32,595 nucleotides of DNA, taken from contig WFOJ01000231.1 of assembly GCA_015488125.1 (NCBI GenBank), positions 1 to 32,595 of the forward strand, read 5' to 3'. Source of the DNA: Mariprofundaceae bacterium. GTDB lineage: Bacteria; Pseudomonadota; Zetaproteobacteria; Mariprofundales; Mariprofundaceae. How positions within the stretch are numbered: position 1 is the first letter of the stretch; each line of letters begins with the position of its first letter. Under the pieces are notes generated by a model that did not search any database, was not told the DNA's origin, and was given only the letters and a program-made list of their open reading frames with translations. The position numbers were made by a program, and so were the translations under genes. Shown here one piece after another: positions 21,864 to 30,165 of this stretch.

Positions 21864-23141
21864 CTGGACCTTGGCCTTTCAGCAGCTTTATTGCTGCTGT
21901 TCATTGTTCTTTCCGCGGTGTTTTCCGGCTCGGAAACAGCGCTGACGCATAGTCGAAGGGCGACACTTCACGTGCTGCGTGAACAGGGAAAACGCGGTGC
22001 TGCCGCCGCTGAGGCCTTGTTGAATAACCCCGACCGTATGCTGGCGACTATTTTGCTGGGCAATAACTTCGTGAATTTTGCTGCCTCCAGCTTGGCAGCG
22101 GCGGTATTGGTCAGCCTGTTTGGCGACGCCGGTATCGTTTATGCAACCATTATCATGACGGCGGTGATAGTGATTTTTTCCGAGTTGTTGCCAAAGACGA
22201 TTGCCGTCGTTCATGCCGAAACGCTGGCCTGCGCGATTGCCCCCTGGTTGCAGCGTTTTTCCAGGCTGTTCACACCGTTTATCGCTATCATGCTGGTCAG
22301 TGTCCAGTTGGCTCGTCGCATGATGGGAATTTCCGACGAGCGCAAGACTGGTCTGAATCGTCAGGAATTGGGAGCATTGATCCGCATGAGCGCCAACAGC
22401 GGCTATCTTGATGCCAGCCATCAGCAAATGCTTTCCGGCAACCTGCGTCTGGCGCAAATTCCGGTGAAGGCATTGATGACACCGCGCAACAATATTTGCA
22501 TGCTCAATGCCGCTGCCTCAATCGCCGAATGTCAGCAGCAGGTATTACGTCAGCCGTATTCCCGTTATCCGGTGTTTAGCGGACGAAGAGACAATCTTGT
22601 CGGCATTGTTCACCTGCGTTCCCTGTTCAGTGCAACCACTATTGAGGCTCCCTTGTCCGAGCTGACGTTCATCGAGGCCTATTATATTCCCAATAATCAA
22701 AATGCCATGGCCCAGTTGTACGCTTTTCAGCAGCGCAAGGAACACATGGCCATTGTTGTTGATGAATATGGTGATATCGAAGGACTGGTGACGCTGGAAG
22801 ATATCCTCGAAAGCATCGTCGGTGAAATTGAGGATGAATCTGATGAAGTAGCGCAAAGTGAGATCGAATATTGCGGCGACCATTGGCGTGTGTTACCAAC
22901 AGCCAGCCTGCATGATATCAACCGCACACTTGAAGCCAATCTGCCGGAAGATCACGCCACCACCATCGGCGGTATGATTGTTTCGATCCTGGGTAAACAA
23001 CCAGATGGTGATATGACCTTGCATCTTCATCATTTGTTTATTAACGTCCACTTGTCGCCGGATCAGGGAATCCATCGTATTACCATTTACAAAAACAAAC
23101 CCGAGGTGGTCGAAACAGACCGCCCCAAGGAGACGTCGTGA
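21864..23141 (+). CDS. DUF21-CBS-CorC/HlyC protein (CorB/YfjD type), possible CTG start
   Basis: 425 residues from the start chosen here. The order is a DUF21 membrane domain (about 1-180, starting with a helix holding FSGSETALTHSRR), a CBS pair (about 200-335, with VKALMTPR and VDEYGDIEGLVTLEDILESIVGEI) and a CorC_HlyC domain (about 345-420). The family is linked to magnesium or cobalt transport and resistance. No ATG or GTG stands at the expected place. TTG at 21891 would remove half of the first helix and has no ribosome site. CTG at 21864, six bases after GGGGAGG, gives MDLGLSAALLLLFIVLSAVFSGSET, the usual N-terminus. ATC at 21861 is a weaker option. The stop overlaps trpS as GTGA. Confidence 0.9.
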   Translation: MDLGLSAALLLLFIVLSAVFSGSETALTHSRRATLHVLREQGKRGAAAAEALLNNPDRMLATILLGNNFVNFAASSLAAAVLVSLFGDAGIVYATIIMTAVIVIFSELLPKTIAVVHAETLACAIAPWLQRFSRLFTPFIAIMLVSVQLARRMMGISDERKTGLNRQELGALIRMSANSGYLDASHQQMLSGNLRLAQIPVKALMTPRNNICMLNAAASIAECQQQVLRQPYSRYPVFSGRRDNLVGIVHLRSLFSATTIEAPLSELTFIEAYYIPNNQNAMAQLYAFQQRKEHMAIVVDEYGDIEGLVTLEDILESIVGEIEDESDEVAQSEIEYCGDHWRVLPTASLHDINRTLEANLPEDHATTIGGMIVSILGKQPDGDMTLHLHHLFINVHLSPDQGIHRITIYKNKPEVVETDRPKETS

Positions 23142-24154
23142 CCCATTCAGCTCCCCGCCGTGTACTTTCAGGCATGCGTCCTACTGGCCACTTGCATATG
23201 GGCCATTACAAGGGCGTACTGGAAAACTGGCTGCAATTGCAGCGACAACACCAGTGCTATTTTTTTGCCGCTGACTGGCATGCATTGACCACCGATTACG
23301 CCAATCCGGACATTGTTCGCCAAACGATCTGGGATATGTTGATTGACTGGCTTGCTGTTGGCATTGATCCGGCGCAAAGTGTGATATTTATTCAGTCGGA
23401 AGTACCAGAACATGCTGAACTTCACCTGCTTTTTTCCTTTATGACCCCGCTGCCATGGCTGGAGCGCGTACCTACCTACAAGGACCAGATTGAGCAATTG
23501 CGCGAAAAAGATCTGGGTACTTACGGTTTTCTTGGCTATCCCCTGCTACAGGCTGCGGATATTTTGATCTACCTTGCTGATGCTGTACCCGTCGGTGAGG
23601 ATCAAGTGCCGCATGTGGAGCTGACCCGCGAGGTCGCTCGGCGTTTTAATCACTTGTACCGCAAACAAGGCCAGCCACTTTTTCCTGAGCCGGCAGCTTT
23701 GCTGATGCCTGCAGCCAAGTTGCCGGGACTGGACGGACGCAAAATGAGCAAATCCTATGGCAACACCATTGAATTGGCAGAAAGCTGGAAAACGACAGAG
23801 AAGAAAATCAAAACCATGCCAACTGATCCGGCCCGGGTGCGCCGCGATGATCCCGGTACTCCGGAGAAATGTCCTGTGTGGGCATACCATCGGATTTACA
23901 GCAGCGATGAAGAGCGTCAGGAGCTTGACGCAGGCTGCCGCAGCGCCGGCATTGGTTGCCTGGACTGCAAAAAAGTGTTGTTATGTCACCTGGAAGAAGA
24001 GCTGCAGCCGATTCGCGAGCGCCGTGAGGCCATTGCCGGTCGCATGGATGATGTGCGCGATATTGTTCGTGAAGGCAACAAAAAAGCACGGCTTCAGGCA
24101 TCCCGAACCATGGACAAAGTTCGTCGCGCTTTGAAAATGGGGTATCGTGTATAA
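23138..24154 (+). CDS. trpS: Tryptophanyl-tRNA synthetase with a [4Fe-4S]-type cysteine signature
   Basis: 338-residue class I aminoacyl-tRNA synthetase charging tRNA-Trp. The HIGH-type motif is TGHLHMGH and the KMSKS motif is intact (GRKMSKSYGNT). The C-terminal anticodon-binding region contains four cysteines, C245, C267, C274 and C277, spaced C-x21-C-x6-C-x2-C. Thermotoga maritima TrpRS binds a [4Fe-4S] cluster through C-x22-C-x6-C-x2-C, so this is very likely the same kind with one residue less in the first spacer. Start is GTG at 23138 (AAGGAG upstream), overlapping the DUF21 gene's stop by four bases. An iscR-desulfurase pair lies about 3 kb downstream. Confidence 0.96.
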   Translation: MTHSAPRRVLSGMRPTGHLHMGHYKGVLENWLQLQRQHQCYFFAADWHALTTDYANPDIVRQTIWDMLIDWLAVGIDPAQSVIFIQSEVPEHAELHLLFSFMTPLPWLERVPTYKDQIEQLREKDLGTYGFLGYPLLQAADILIYLADAVPVGEDQVPHVELTREVARRFNHLYRKQGQPLFPEPAALLMPAAKLPGLDGRKMSKSYGNTIELAESWKTTEKKIKTMPTDPARVRRDDPGTPEKCPVWAYHRIYSSDEERQELDAGCRSAGIGCLDCKKVLLCHLEEELQPIRERREAIAGRMDDVRDIVREGNKKARLQASRTMDKVRRALKMGYRV

Positions 24155-24175
24155 ATGTGTGGTGAAAGCGCTACC

Positions 24176-24217
24176 GATGCCAGCCGCCTGCTAACAGGTG
24201 ATAGCTAACATGGCATC
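24176..24217. repeat. Nested inverted repeats between trpS and fadE
   Basis: GATGCCA (24176-24182) pairs with TGGCATC (24211-24217), and inside the spacer CCTG and CAGG (24187-24198) form a second 4-bp hairpin. No T-run follows. It may be the transcript end of the trpS operon or a regulatory structure ahead of fadE. I saw no FadR or PsrA consensus in this gap. Confidence 0.35.
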
Positions 24218-24299
24218 AGTGTGAAGTGATAGCGGCGCGAACAACAAACCACCGGCAGCGTGTTTTGCAATCGCCTCCGCATCGTGAGAGGAAACGTCA

Positions 24300-26729
24300 A
24301 TGTGGCAAATTGTACTGATCTTGATACTGATCTGGGGGGCTTTGGCCTATTATCGCCTTTCATTGACGATGATGGCGTTCAGCGCCGGATTATTGATGGT
24401 TATTGTGGCATTCAAAGGCATGTTGCCGTGGTGGCAATGGCTGACGTTAACGACTTGTCTGGCCGCGATACTGGCACTGTTGGGCACACCCCGCTGGCGT
24501 ATGGCATGCCTGTCAGAACCATTGCGCCGCTGGCTGGCCGACTCACTGCCGGCCATGTCTGCTACGGAACGGGAAGCGCTGGCCGCTGGTCAGACAGGTT
24601 GGGAAAAAACCTTTTTTACCGGAAGACCCGACTGGGACAGTTTGCTGGAACGACAACCCCAAGGGCTTAGCGAACGTGAACAAGCATTCATTGATGGTCC
24701 GCTGAGTGAACTGTGTGAATTATTGCACGACTGGGAAATTAACCACCAGCGCCACGATCTGCCTCCGGAGGCCTGGCAAAAAATGCGGCAAATCGGCCTG
24801 TTCGGCATGATTATTCCGGAAGCGTTCGGCGGTCTTGGCTTTTCCGCCCGTGCTCATTCTGCTGTGATTGCCAAACTGGCCAGTCGTAGTGTCAGCGCCG
24901 CTGTTACCGCCATGGTACCCAATTCATTAGGGCCTGCTGAATTACTACTGCGTTATGGCACGAAGGCGCAGCAACAACAATTACTGCCCAAGCTGGCCAG
25001 CGGTGAGCACATTCCCTGTTTTGCCCTGACGGCCGCTGATGCTGGTAGCGATGCCGCAGCCATGCTGGACGAAGGTATTGTCGAGCGTAATGACGACGGT
25101 GAGATTGGCATTCGCCTGAACTGGCACAAGCGTTATATCACACTGGCCCCCGTGGCCACACTATTGGGCCTGGCGTTTCGCTTGCGTGATCCGGATGGTC
25201 TGCTTGGCGAAGACACAGAACCCGGTATTACTCTGGCGCTTATTCCTGTGGATACCCCCGGTGTCACAACCGGTCGTCGTCACTGGCCCATGGGGCTGGC
25301 GTTCATGAACGGGCCTACCGATGGCAAGGATGTGTGGATCACGCCGGATCAGATCATCGGCGGCCCGGCTCGCGCCGGGCAGGGCTGGCGCATGCTGATG
25401 GAGTGTTTAAGCAATGGCCGGGGCATTTCCCTGCCTGCCATGGCGGTGGGAGCTGCACAAAAAAGTGCGTTTTGCTGCGGGGCCTATGCTCTGGTGCGCA
25501 AGCAGTTTCATTTGCCTATTGGCCGCTTTGAGGGCGTGGAAATGGTGCTGGCAAGTATTGGTGGTCATGCTTATATGATGAATGCAGCCCGTGAATTTGC
25601 GGTACAAAACATGGATGCAGGTGAAACATCGACAGTGGCCTCAGCCATTCTCAAATACCACTTGACTGAACGCATGCGACTATGTGTGAATGCAGCCATG
25701 GATATTCACGGTGGCAAGGGGATTTCACAGGGACCGCGCAATTATCTGGGCGATATGTATCAGGCATTGCCTGTTGGTATTACAGTCGAGGGGGCCAATA
25801 TCCTGACCCGCTCGCTGATTATTTTTGGTCAGGGGGTATTGCGCTGCCACCCCTGTTTGCTGACGGAAATGGAAAGCGCCCGTTCACAGGCCGATGATGC
25901 TCCCCGACAATTCGATCAGGCCTTGTGTTCCCATATCAGCATGCTGCTGACCAATGCCGTGCGCAGCATCTGGCTGGGCTTGACTCATGCGCGCTTTACC
26001 CATGTGCCGGTTTCTGGCCCTGAAGCCTGTTATTACCAGCATGCCAGCCGTTTTTCAGCAGCATTGGCATTGTGCGCGGATGTTACGCTGCTCAGCCTGG
26101 GCAGCGCCTTCAAACGGCGTGAAGCCATTTCTGCCCGCCTTGGCGATGCCTTCAGCCAATTGTATATGCTAGCCGCCACGCTGCGTTATTTTCGCAGCCG
26201 TGGCAGCCGGAAACAGGAGTTACCGCTGTTACAGTGGGCCTGTGAAGATGCATTGTGGCGAACGCAGCAGGCGCTTGATGGCGTACTGCGTAATTTGCCG
26301 CACCGGCCGCTGGCCTGGTTGTTGCGCCGTATGATTTTCCCCTGGGGCCTGTGTTATCAACCACCGGCTGATTGGCTGGATCATCAGGTGGCGGCAGCCA
26401 TGATGACACCGGAGATCAATCAGCGTATCACCGAATTGGTATGGTTGCCTGAAGCGGATGATGAACCGTTACGACAATTGCATACCGCCTGGCAGACATG
26501 CCTGAAAGCAGCACCACTGGAGCGCCGTCTTGAACTGGCAATGGCCCGTGGCCAATTGCCGGCGGCACTGTTGCGTCAGCCTGCCTTACTGGCCAGTGAA
26601 GCGGTGACACACACCATCTTCACCGATGAAGAAGCTGAATTATGGCTACGTGCCAATACCCTGCGTCAGCAGGTTATTGCCGTGGATGATTTTGCAGCAA
26701 CATGTTTTGTGGCACCGTCAAAACCTTGA
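24300..26729 (+). CDS. fadE: Acyl-CoA dehydrogenase FadE
   Basis: 809 residues, close to E. coli FadE (814). It catalyses the first oxidation of fatty acyl-CoA in beta-oxidation using FAD. Two N-terminal membrane helices (about 2-20 and 23-60) anchor it. The dehydrogenase core runs from about 120 to 560, with GLFGMIIPEAFGGLGFS, CFALTAADAGSDAAAM and SNGRGISLPAMAVGAA. The catalytic base is the Glu in ITVEGANILTRS (Glu497). The C-terminal extension (about 570-809) is the FadE-specific domain. ATG at 24300 follows GAGAGGAAACGTCA. It is separated from trpS by 145 bases and probably has its own promoter. Its stop codon overlaps the -35 box of the iscR promoter. Confidence 0.96.
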   Translation: MWQIVLILILIWGALAYYRLSLTMMAFSAGLLMVIVAFKGMLPWWQWLTLTTCLAAILALLGTPRWRMACLSEPLRRWLADSLPAMSATEREALAAGQTGWEKTFFTGRPDWDSLLERQPQGLSEREQAFIDGPLSELCELLHDWEINHQRHDLPPEAWQKMRQIGLFGMIIPEAFGGLGFSARAHSAVIAKLASRSVSAAVTAMVPNSLGPAELLLRYGTKAQQQQLLPKLASGEHIPCFALTAADAGSDAAAMLDEGIVERNDDGEIGIRLNWHKRYITLAPVATLLGLAFRLRDPDGLLGEDTEPGITLALIPVDTPGVTTGRRHWPMGLAFMNGPTDGKDVWITPDQIIGGPARAGQGWRMLMECLSNGRGISLPAMAVGAAQKSAFCCGAYALVRKQFHLPIGRFEGVEMVLASIGGHAYMMNAAREFAVQNMDAGETSTVASAILKYHLTERMRLCVNAAMDIHGGKGISQGPRNYLGDMYQALPVGITVEGANILTRSLIIFGQGVLRCHPCLLTEMESARSQADDAPRQFDQALCSHISMLLTNAVRSIWLGLTHARFTHVPVSGPEACYYQHASRFSAALALCADVTLLSLGSAFKRREAISARLGDAFSQLYMLAATLRYFRSRGSRKQELPLLQWACEDALWRTQQALDGVLRNLPHRPLAWLLRRMIFPWGLCYQPPADWLDHQVAAAMMTPEINQRITELVWLPEADDEPLRQLHTAWQTCLKAAPLERRLELAMARGQLPAALLRQPALLASEAVTHTIFTDEEAELWLRANTLRQQVIAVDDFAATCFVAPSKP

Positions 26730-26753
26730 CCATGAAGGGGACATTGCTAATAT
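26726..26753 (+). promoter_or_regulatory. Sigma70-type promoter of iscR
   Basis: -35 TTGACC (26726-26731) and -10 TAATAT (26748-26753) with a 16-base spacer, the best promoter match in the window. The -35 box overlaps the fadE stop codon. Transcription would start about 57 bases upstream of the iscR ATG. Confidence 0.65.
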
Positions 26754-26774
26754 CCCAGCCTGCAACTTGGTTAT
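26750..26774 (+). promoter_or_regulatory. Candidate type 2 IscR binding site
   Basis: ATATCC-N13-GGTTAT fits the outer frame WWWWCC-N13-GGWWWW of the E. coli type 2 IscR consensus with exact spacing. The inner YA/TR pairs are not matched. It overlaps the -10 box and the probable transcription start, a position suited to autorepression. Confidence 0.4.
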
Positions 26775-26817
26775 TACCCGGTTGCCTGATGTTCAACGGT
26801 GCGAAGAGGTATTCATT

Positions 26818-27324
26818 ATGCGTTTAACAAGTCGCGGTCGCCACGCCGTCTCGGCGATGGTGGATTTACGAAAACATTGTCCGGACGATTGCCATAAACC
26901 GGTGACGCTGGCCTCGATTGCCGAGCGTCAGTTTATCTCCCTGTCCTATCTTGAGCAGCTTTTCCGCCATCTTCGCGAAGGGGGACTGGTGCGCTCTGTT
27001 CGTGGTCCGGGTGGCGGCTATTTTCTGAACAAGGATGCCACGAAACTTACCATTGCTGATATCGTTATGGCAGTGAATGAACCCATGCACGCCACTGTCT
27101 GTGAAAATGCACCGCGAGGCTGTCATCGAGGCAACCGCTGTGATACCCATCAGTTATGGCGCGTTCTTGAGTGCTATATTTTCGATTTTCTCAGGCAGGT
27201 AACATTGCAACAAGTCGTTGACAAAAAAGTTTCGCTGAAGAACTTTGATACCAGTGCTTGGGAAGATGATCGCCATTTTTCTACAGCTCAACCCATGGAT
27301 GCACAATTTGAAAAGCTACCTTGA
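26818..27324 (+). CDS. iscR: IscR-like Rrf2-family Fe-S regulator
   Basis: 168-residue winged-helix regulator that senses [2Fe-2S] status. The N-terminus MRLTSRGRHAVSAMVDL and the recognition region ISLSYLEQLFRHLREGGLVRSVRGPGGGY are typical of IscR. The cluster ligands are Cys95, Cys102, Cys108 and His111; E. coli IscR has one residue fewer between its first two cysteines. The frame is open upstream to 26626 inside fadE, but those residues do not fit, and ATG at 26818 gives the classic start. GAAGAGG precedes it. Its end overlaps the desulfurase gene. It probably controls itself and the desulfurase. Confidence 0.94.
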   Translation: MRLTSRGRHAVSAMVDLRKHCPDDCHKPVTLASIAERQFISLSYLEQLFRHLREGGLVRSVRGPGGGYFLNKDATKLTIADIVMAVNEPMHATVCENAPRGCHRGNRCDTHQLWRVLECYIFDFLRQVTLQQVVDKKVSLKNFDTSAWEDDRHFSTAQPMDAQFEKLP

Positions 27325-28435
27325 CCACAATGCCAGCAGCCCGATGCTGCCACAGGCGATTGAAGCATGGCAACGGGCAGCTGTCGTCCCCGGTAATCCA
27401 TCCAGCATGCACTGGGCAGGACGTCAGGCGCGTCGCTTGCTGGATGATGCCAGAGATGTCATTGCCCAACATCTGGAAGTTGAAAGCAGCGCCGTGATAT
27501 TTACCTCTGGTGGCACGGAAGCCAACAATCTTTGTCTGGCCGGTGTGCTGACAGGTAACAGGGGCAAGGTTGTGATTTCGGCCATTGAGCATCCATCGGT
27601 GCTTAACACGGCAAAAGCGCTGTGTGCGCATCAGCAATGCGAGCTGGTGTTGATCGCCGCTGATACGCAGGGTGTGATTGATGCCGACAAGATGTGTGCG
27701 GCCATTGATGCTGATACGGTATTGGTCAGCCTGATGCTGGCCAATAATGAAACAGGGGTTATTCAGCCGGTTGCAGCAGTGGGGGCACATTGCCGTCAAC
27801 TGGGGGTGCCTTTCCATGTGGACGCGGTGCAGGGGCTGGGCAAACTTGCGGTGACACTGGAAGCACTGCAGGCTGATTTTCTCACTGCTTCCGGGCATAA
27901 AATTGGCGGTAGTAAAGGCACGGGTGTGCTGGTACAACGCCGTGGCAGCCGATTATCCGGCTGGATGCATGGCGGCGGACAGGAACGCAAACGTCGTTCC
28001 GGCACAGAAAATGTTGCGGGTGCGGCATCGTTTGCCGCAGCGTTACAGTATTGTGATTTTTCCGCCTGCCAGAACGTGCGGGATTACTTTGAATCATTGT
28101 TGATAACGCAAATGCCGGATGTGGTGATTCACGGCCAACAGGCGAGTCGCCTGGGCAATACCAGCTGCTTCAGTGTTCCCGGCATGGACGGTGAAACCCT
28201 GCTCATGCAACTGGATCTGGCCGGTTTTGCCGTAGCTTCGGGTTCGGCCTGTTCATCCGGCAAGCGCGAGCCTTCTCATGTTTTGCGGGCCATGGGCGTT
28301 GATGACACGCTGGCTCGCGCCAGCCTGCGTGTCAGTTTTGGTCCTGAGCATGACAAAAACGATGCCGAAGCACTGCTGCAATCACTGTTGCACACCCGTA
28401 AAGTCCTGCAGCGCATGGCCGCCGGATCACTTTGA
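27299..28435 (+). CDS. NifS/IscS-family cysteine desulfurase
   Basis: 378-residue PLP enzyme that takes sulfur from cysteine for Fe-S clusters and thio-modification. PLP Lys201 is in ASGHKIGGSKGTGVL and catalytic Cys318 is in the class I loop ASGSACSSGKREPSHVLRAMG. HVDAVQGLGKL is also present. The SSGK loop resembles NifS and the shorter IscS variants more than E. coli IscS, which has SACTSASLEPS; the protein is also shorter than E. coli IscS (404). ATG at 27299 overlaps iscR by 26 bases with only a weak ribosome site; TTG at 27308 is an alternative. IscU, IscA, HscBA and ferredoxin genes do not follow. Confidence 0.92.
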   Translation: MHNLKSYLDHNASSPMLPQAIEAWQRAAVVPGNPSSMHWAGRQARRLLDDARDVIAQHLEVESSAVIFTSGGTEANNLCLAGVLTGNRGKVVISAIEHPSVLNTAKALCAHQQCELVLIAADTQGVIDADKMCAAIDADTVLVSLMLANNETGVIQPVAAVGAHCRQLGVPFHVDAVQGLGKLAVTLEALQADFLTASGHKIGGSKGTGVLVQRRGSRLSGWMHGGGQERKRRSGTENVAGAASFAAALQYCDFSACQNVRDYFESLLITQMPDVVIHGQQASRLGNTSCFSVPGMDGETLLMQLDLAGFAVASGSACSSGKREPSHVLRAMGVDDTLARASLRVSFGPEHDKNDAEALLQSLLHTRKVLQRMAAGSL

Positions 28436-28535
28436 AAAACAAGGCAAGACTTGCAGCATGGCTCATCTGTTCGCAGGATTGGCAGTGCCGTTGGCTCAAT
28501 CATCTTTGGCACGGAATCATCGGGAGGGAATAACA

Positions 28536-29486
28536 GTGAGGAAAACAATTGGCATGATCGGTGGCAGTGGCTTTGTTGGTAAGGCACTGGCACGTCAGGC
28601 GGTTCGTGCAGGTTACAAGGTACGTGTAGCCTGTCGTCATCCCCATAAGGCACGCAGCATGCTCGTTGACGGGGTTTCTCTGCATCAGGCAGATATTTGC
28701 AGCGGTAAAGGACTGGATGATGCTGTTGCTGGCTGTGATGTTGTCATCAACCTTGTCGGACTGCTTTATGAACGCGGTCGCTACAGTTTCGATGCTACCC
28801 ATGTGCAAGGCACCCGTCATGTTCTTGATGTCTGCGAGCGCCATGGTGTTTCGCGCTATCTGCACATGAGTGCGTTAGGTGCGGCTGCCGATAGTGAAAG
28901 CGCTTACGGAAAAACGAAATTCGCCGCTGAGGAAGTTGTGCGTAACAGTACTTGCCAATGGACGATCATGCGTCCTTCGGTCATTTTCGGTCAGGGAGAC
29001 AGCTTTTTTACCAAACTGGATCGACTAACAGCACTGGCGCCGGTATTTCCGGTTATTGCTGCCGACAGCCGCTTGCAACCTGTGTGGGTGGAAGATGTTT
29101 GTCGTGCCTTCCTTGCCTGTATCAGCGATGATAACACCATTGGTCAAACTTACACCCTGGCCGGGCCAAAAACGTATAGCATGTTGGAACTGGTGGAGCT
29201 GGTGTTGCAGATCAGAGGGCGACAGTGTCTCTGTTTTCCTCTTCCCGATACAGTAGCAGGCATTATGGCAAGCTTTGCTCGGTTTTTACCAAAGCCTCCG
29301 CTGACGCCGGATCAGCTGGCCATGCTAAAGCGCGATAATATTGCTGAAGGTGATGAATCATTTCCAGCCTGTTTTGGCACGCCAGCATCCGTTGAGGCGA
29401 TATTGCCCACCTATCTTGCTGGCTCACAAGCGGCGCGTTTGCAACAACGCCTTGACCAGGGACGTGAACATTATCGCCGTTCCTGA
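28536..29486 (+). CDS. NDUFA9-like NAD(P)-binding (atypical SDR) protein
   Basis: 316 residues with an N-terminal Rossmann motif GGSGFVG (9-15) and the extended-SDR layout: VVINLVGLLYERGRYSFDATHVQGTRHVLD, YLHMSALGA, YGKTKFAAEE, MRPSVIFGQGD and QPVWVEDVCRAF. This is the pattern of bacterial homologues of the complex I subunit NDUFA9, whose function in bacteria is not well defined. The frame is open further upstream but overlaps the desulfurase; GTG at 28536, seven bases after GGGAGGG, gives the proper beginning. A 100-base gap follows the desulfurase. Confidence 0.87.
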   Translation: MRKTIGMIGGSGFVGKALARQAVRAGYKVRVACRHPHKARSMLVDGVSLHQADICSGKGLDDAVAGCDVVINLVGLLYERGRYSFDATHVQGTRHVLDVCERHGVSRYLHMSALGAAADSESAYGKTKFAAEEVVRNSTCQWTIMRPSVIFGQGDSFFTKLDRLTALAPVFPVIAADSRLQPVWVEDVCRAFLACISDDNTIGQTYTLAGPKTYSMLELVELVLQIRGRQCLCFPLPDTVAGIMASFARFLPKPPLTPDQLAMLKRDNIAEGDESFPACFGTPASVEAILPTYLAGSQAARLQQRLDQGREHYRRS

Positions 29487-29506
29487 TCAGCTGGCAGGAC
29501 TTGCCC

Positions 29507-30163
29507 ATGAGTGAGCCTGTGCTGGTACAGCTCTGGCTGCCCATGCTGGCAGCCTATTTACTTGGTGCTATTCCTTTTGGCCTGTTATTTAGCAAGTTGC
29601 TAGGCAAAAGGGATCCTCGTGAATACGGCAGTGGCAATATCGGGGCCACCAACGCCATGCGCACTGGCGGTAAAACAGTCGGAATGCTCACTTTACTGGC
29701 GGATATGATGAAGGGCGCAGTGCCTGTGGCGCTGGCCCTGCATGTTGCGCATGACACAGAAAGTCATGTAGCGCTGATTGCACTATCTGCCTTTCTTGGG
29801 CATATTTTTCCTGTTTACCTGAAATTTCAAGGGGGTAAGGGTGTAGCTACCATGTTCGGGGTACTTATTCCCTGGTTGCCCGGCCTGGCGTTGGCTGCCT
29901 TTGCACTGTGGCTACTGATCTTTTATACGACGCATTATGTGGCCCTGGCCTCCATACTGGCAGCGCTGGTATTGCCTGCTGGCAGTTGGTGGCTGGGTAA
30001 GGATTTGTCCGTATCGCTGGTGCTGGTGCTGCTTGCTCTGCTGGTCATCGTGCGTCACCACAGCAATATTCGTCGTCTGCTGCGCCATGAAGAACCACGA
30101 ACCGGGGGAGCCAGTGCCGATGAGGACTATGTCGAACCTGAAGACCCCGGCATTGCGAGGTAG
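29507..30163 (+). CDS. plsY: Glycerol-3-phosphate acyltransferase PlsY
   Basis: 218-residue inner-membrane enzyme that transfers acyl from acyl-phosphate to glycerol 3-phosphate, the first step of phospholipid synthesis. Motifs: YLLGAIPFGLLFSKLLG near the N-terminus, GSGNIGATNAMR, ADMMKGAVPV, FLGHIFPVYLKFQGGKGVAT and RHHSNIRRLL. Several membrane helices alternate with these loops. The C-terminal tail after about 192 is acidic and soluble. ATG at 29507 is preferred to an in-frame TTG at 29501. The LysM gene follows after two bases. Confidence 0.96.
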   Translation: MSEPVLVQLWLPMLAAYLLGAIPFGLLFSKLLGKRDPREYGSGNIGATNAMRTGGKTVGMLTLLADMMKGAVPVALALHVAHDTESHVALIALSAFLGHIFPVYLKFQGGKGVATMFGVLIPWLPGLALAAFALWLLIFYTTHYVALASILAALVLPAGSWWLGKDLSVSLVLVLLALLVIVRHHSNIRRLLRHEEPRTGGASADEDYVEPEDPGIAR

Positions 30164-30165
30164 CC

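Noticed and set aside
21888..22457. 189-codon open frame on the minus strand
   Set aside because: It is antisense to the DUF21-CBS gene, and its Gln/His-rich composition is typical of a shadow frame.
26626..26817. N-terminal extension of IscR
   Set aside because: The frame is open into fadE, but the canonical IscR start and the promoter both lie downstream.
27281..27937. 218-codon open frame on the minus strand
   Set aside because: It is antisense to the cysteine desulfurase, with no recognisable motifs.
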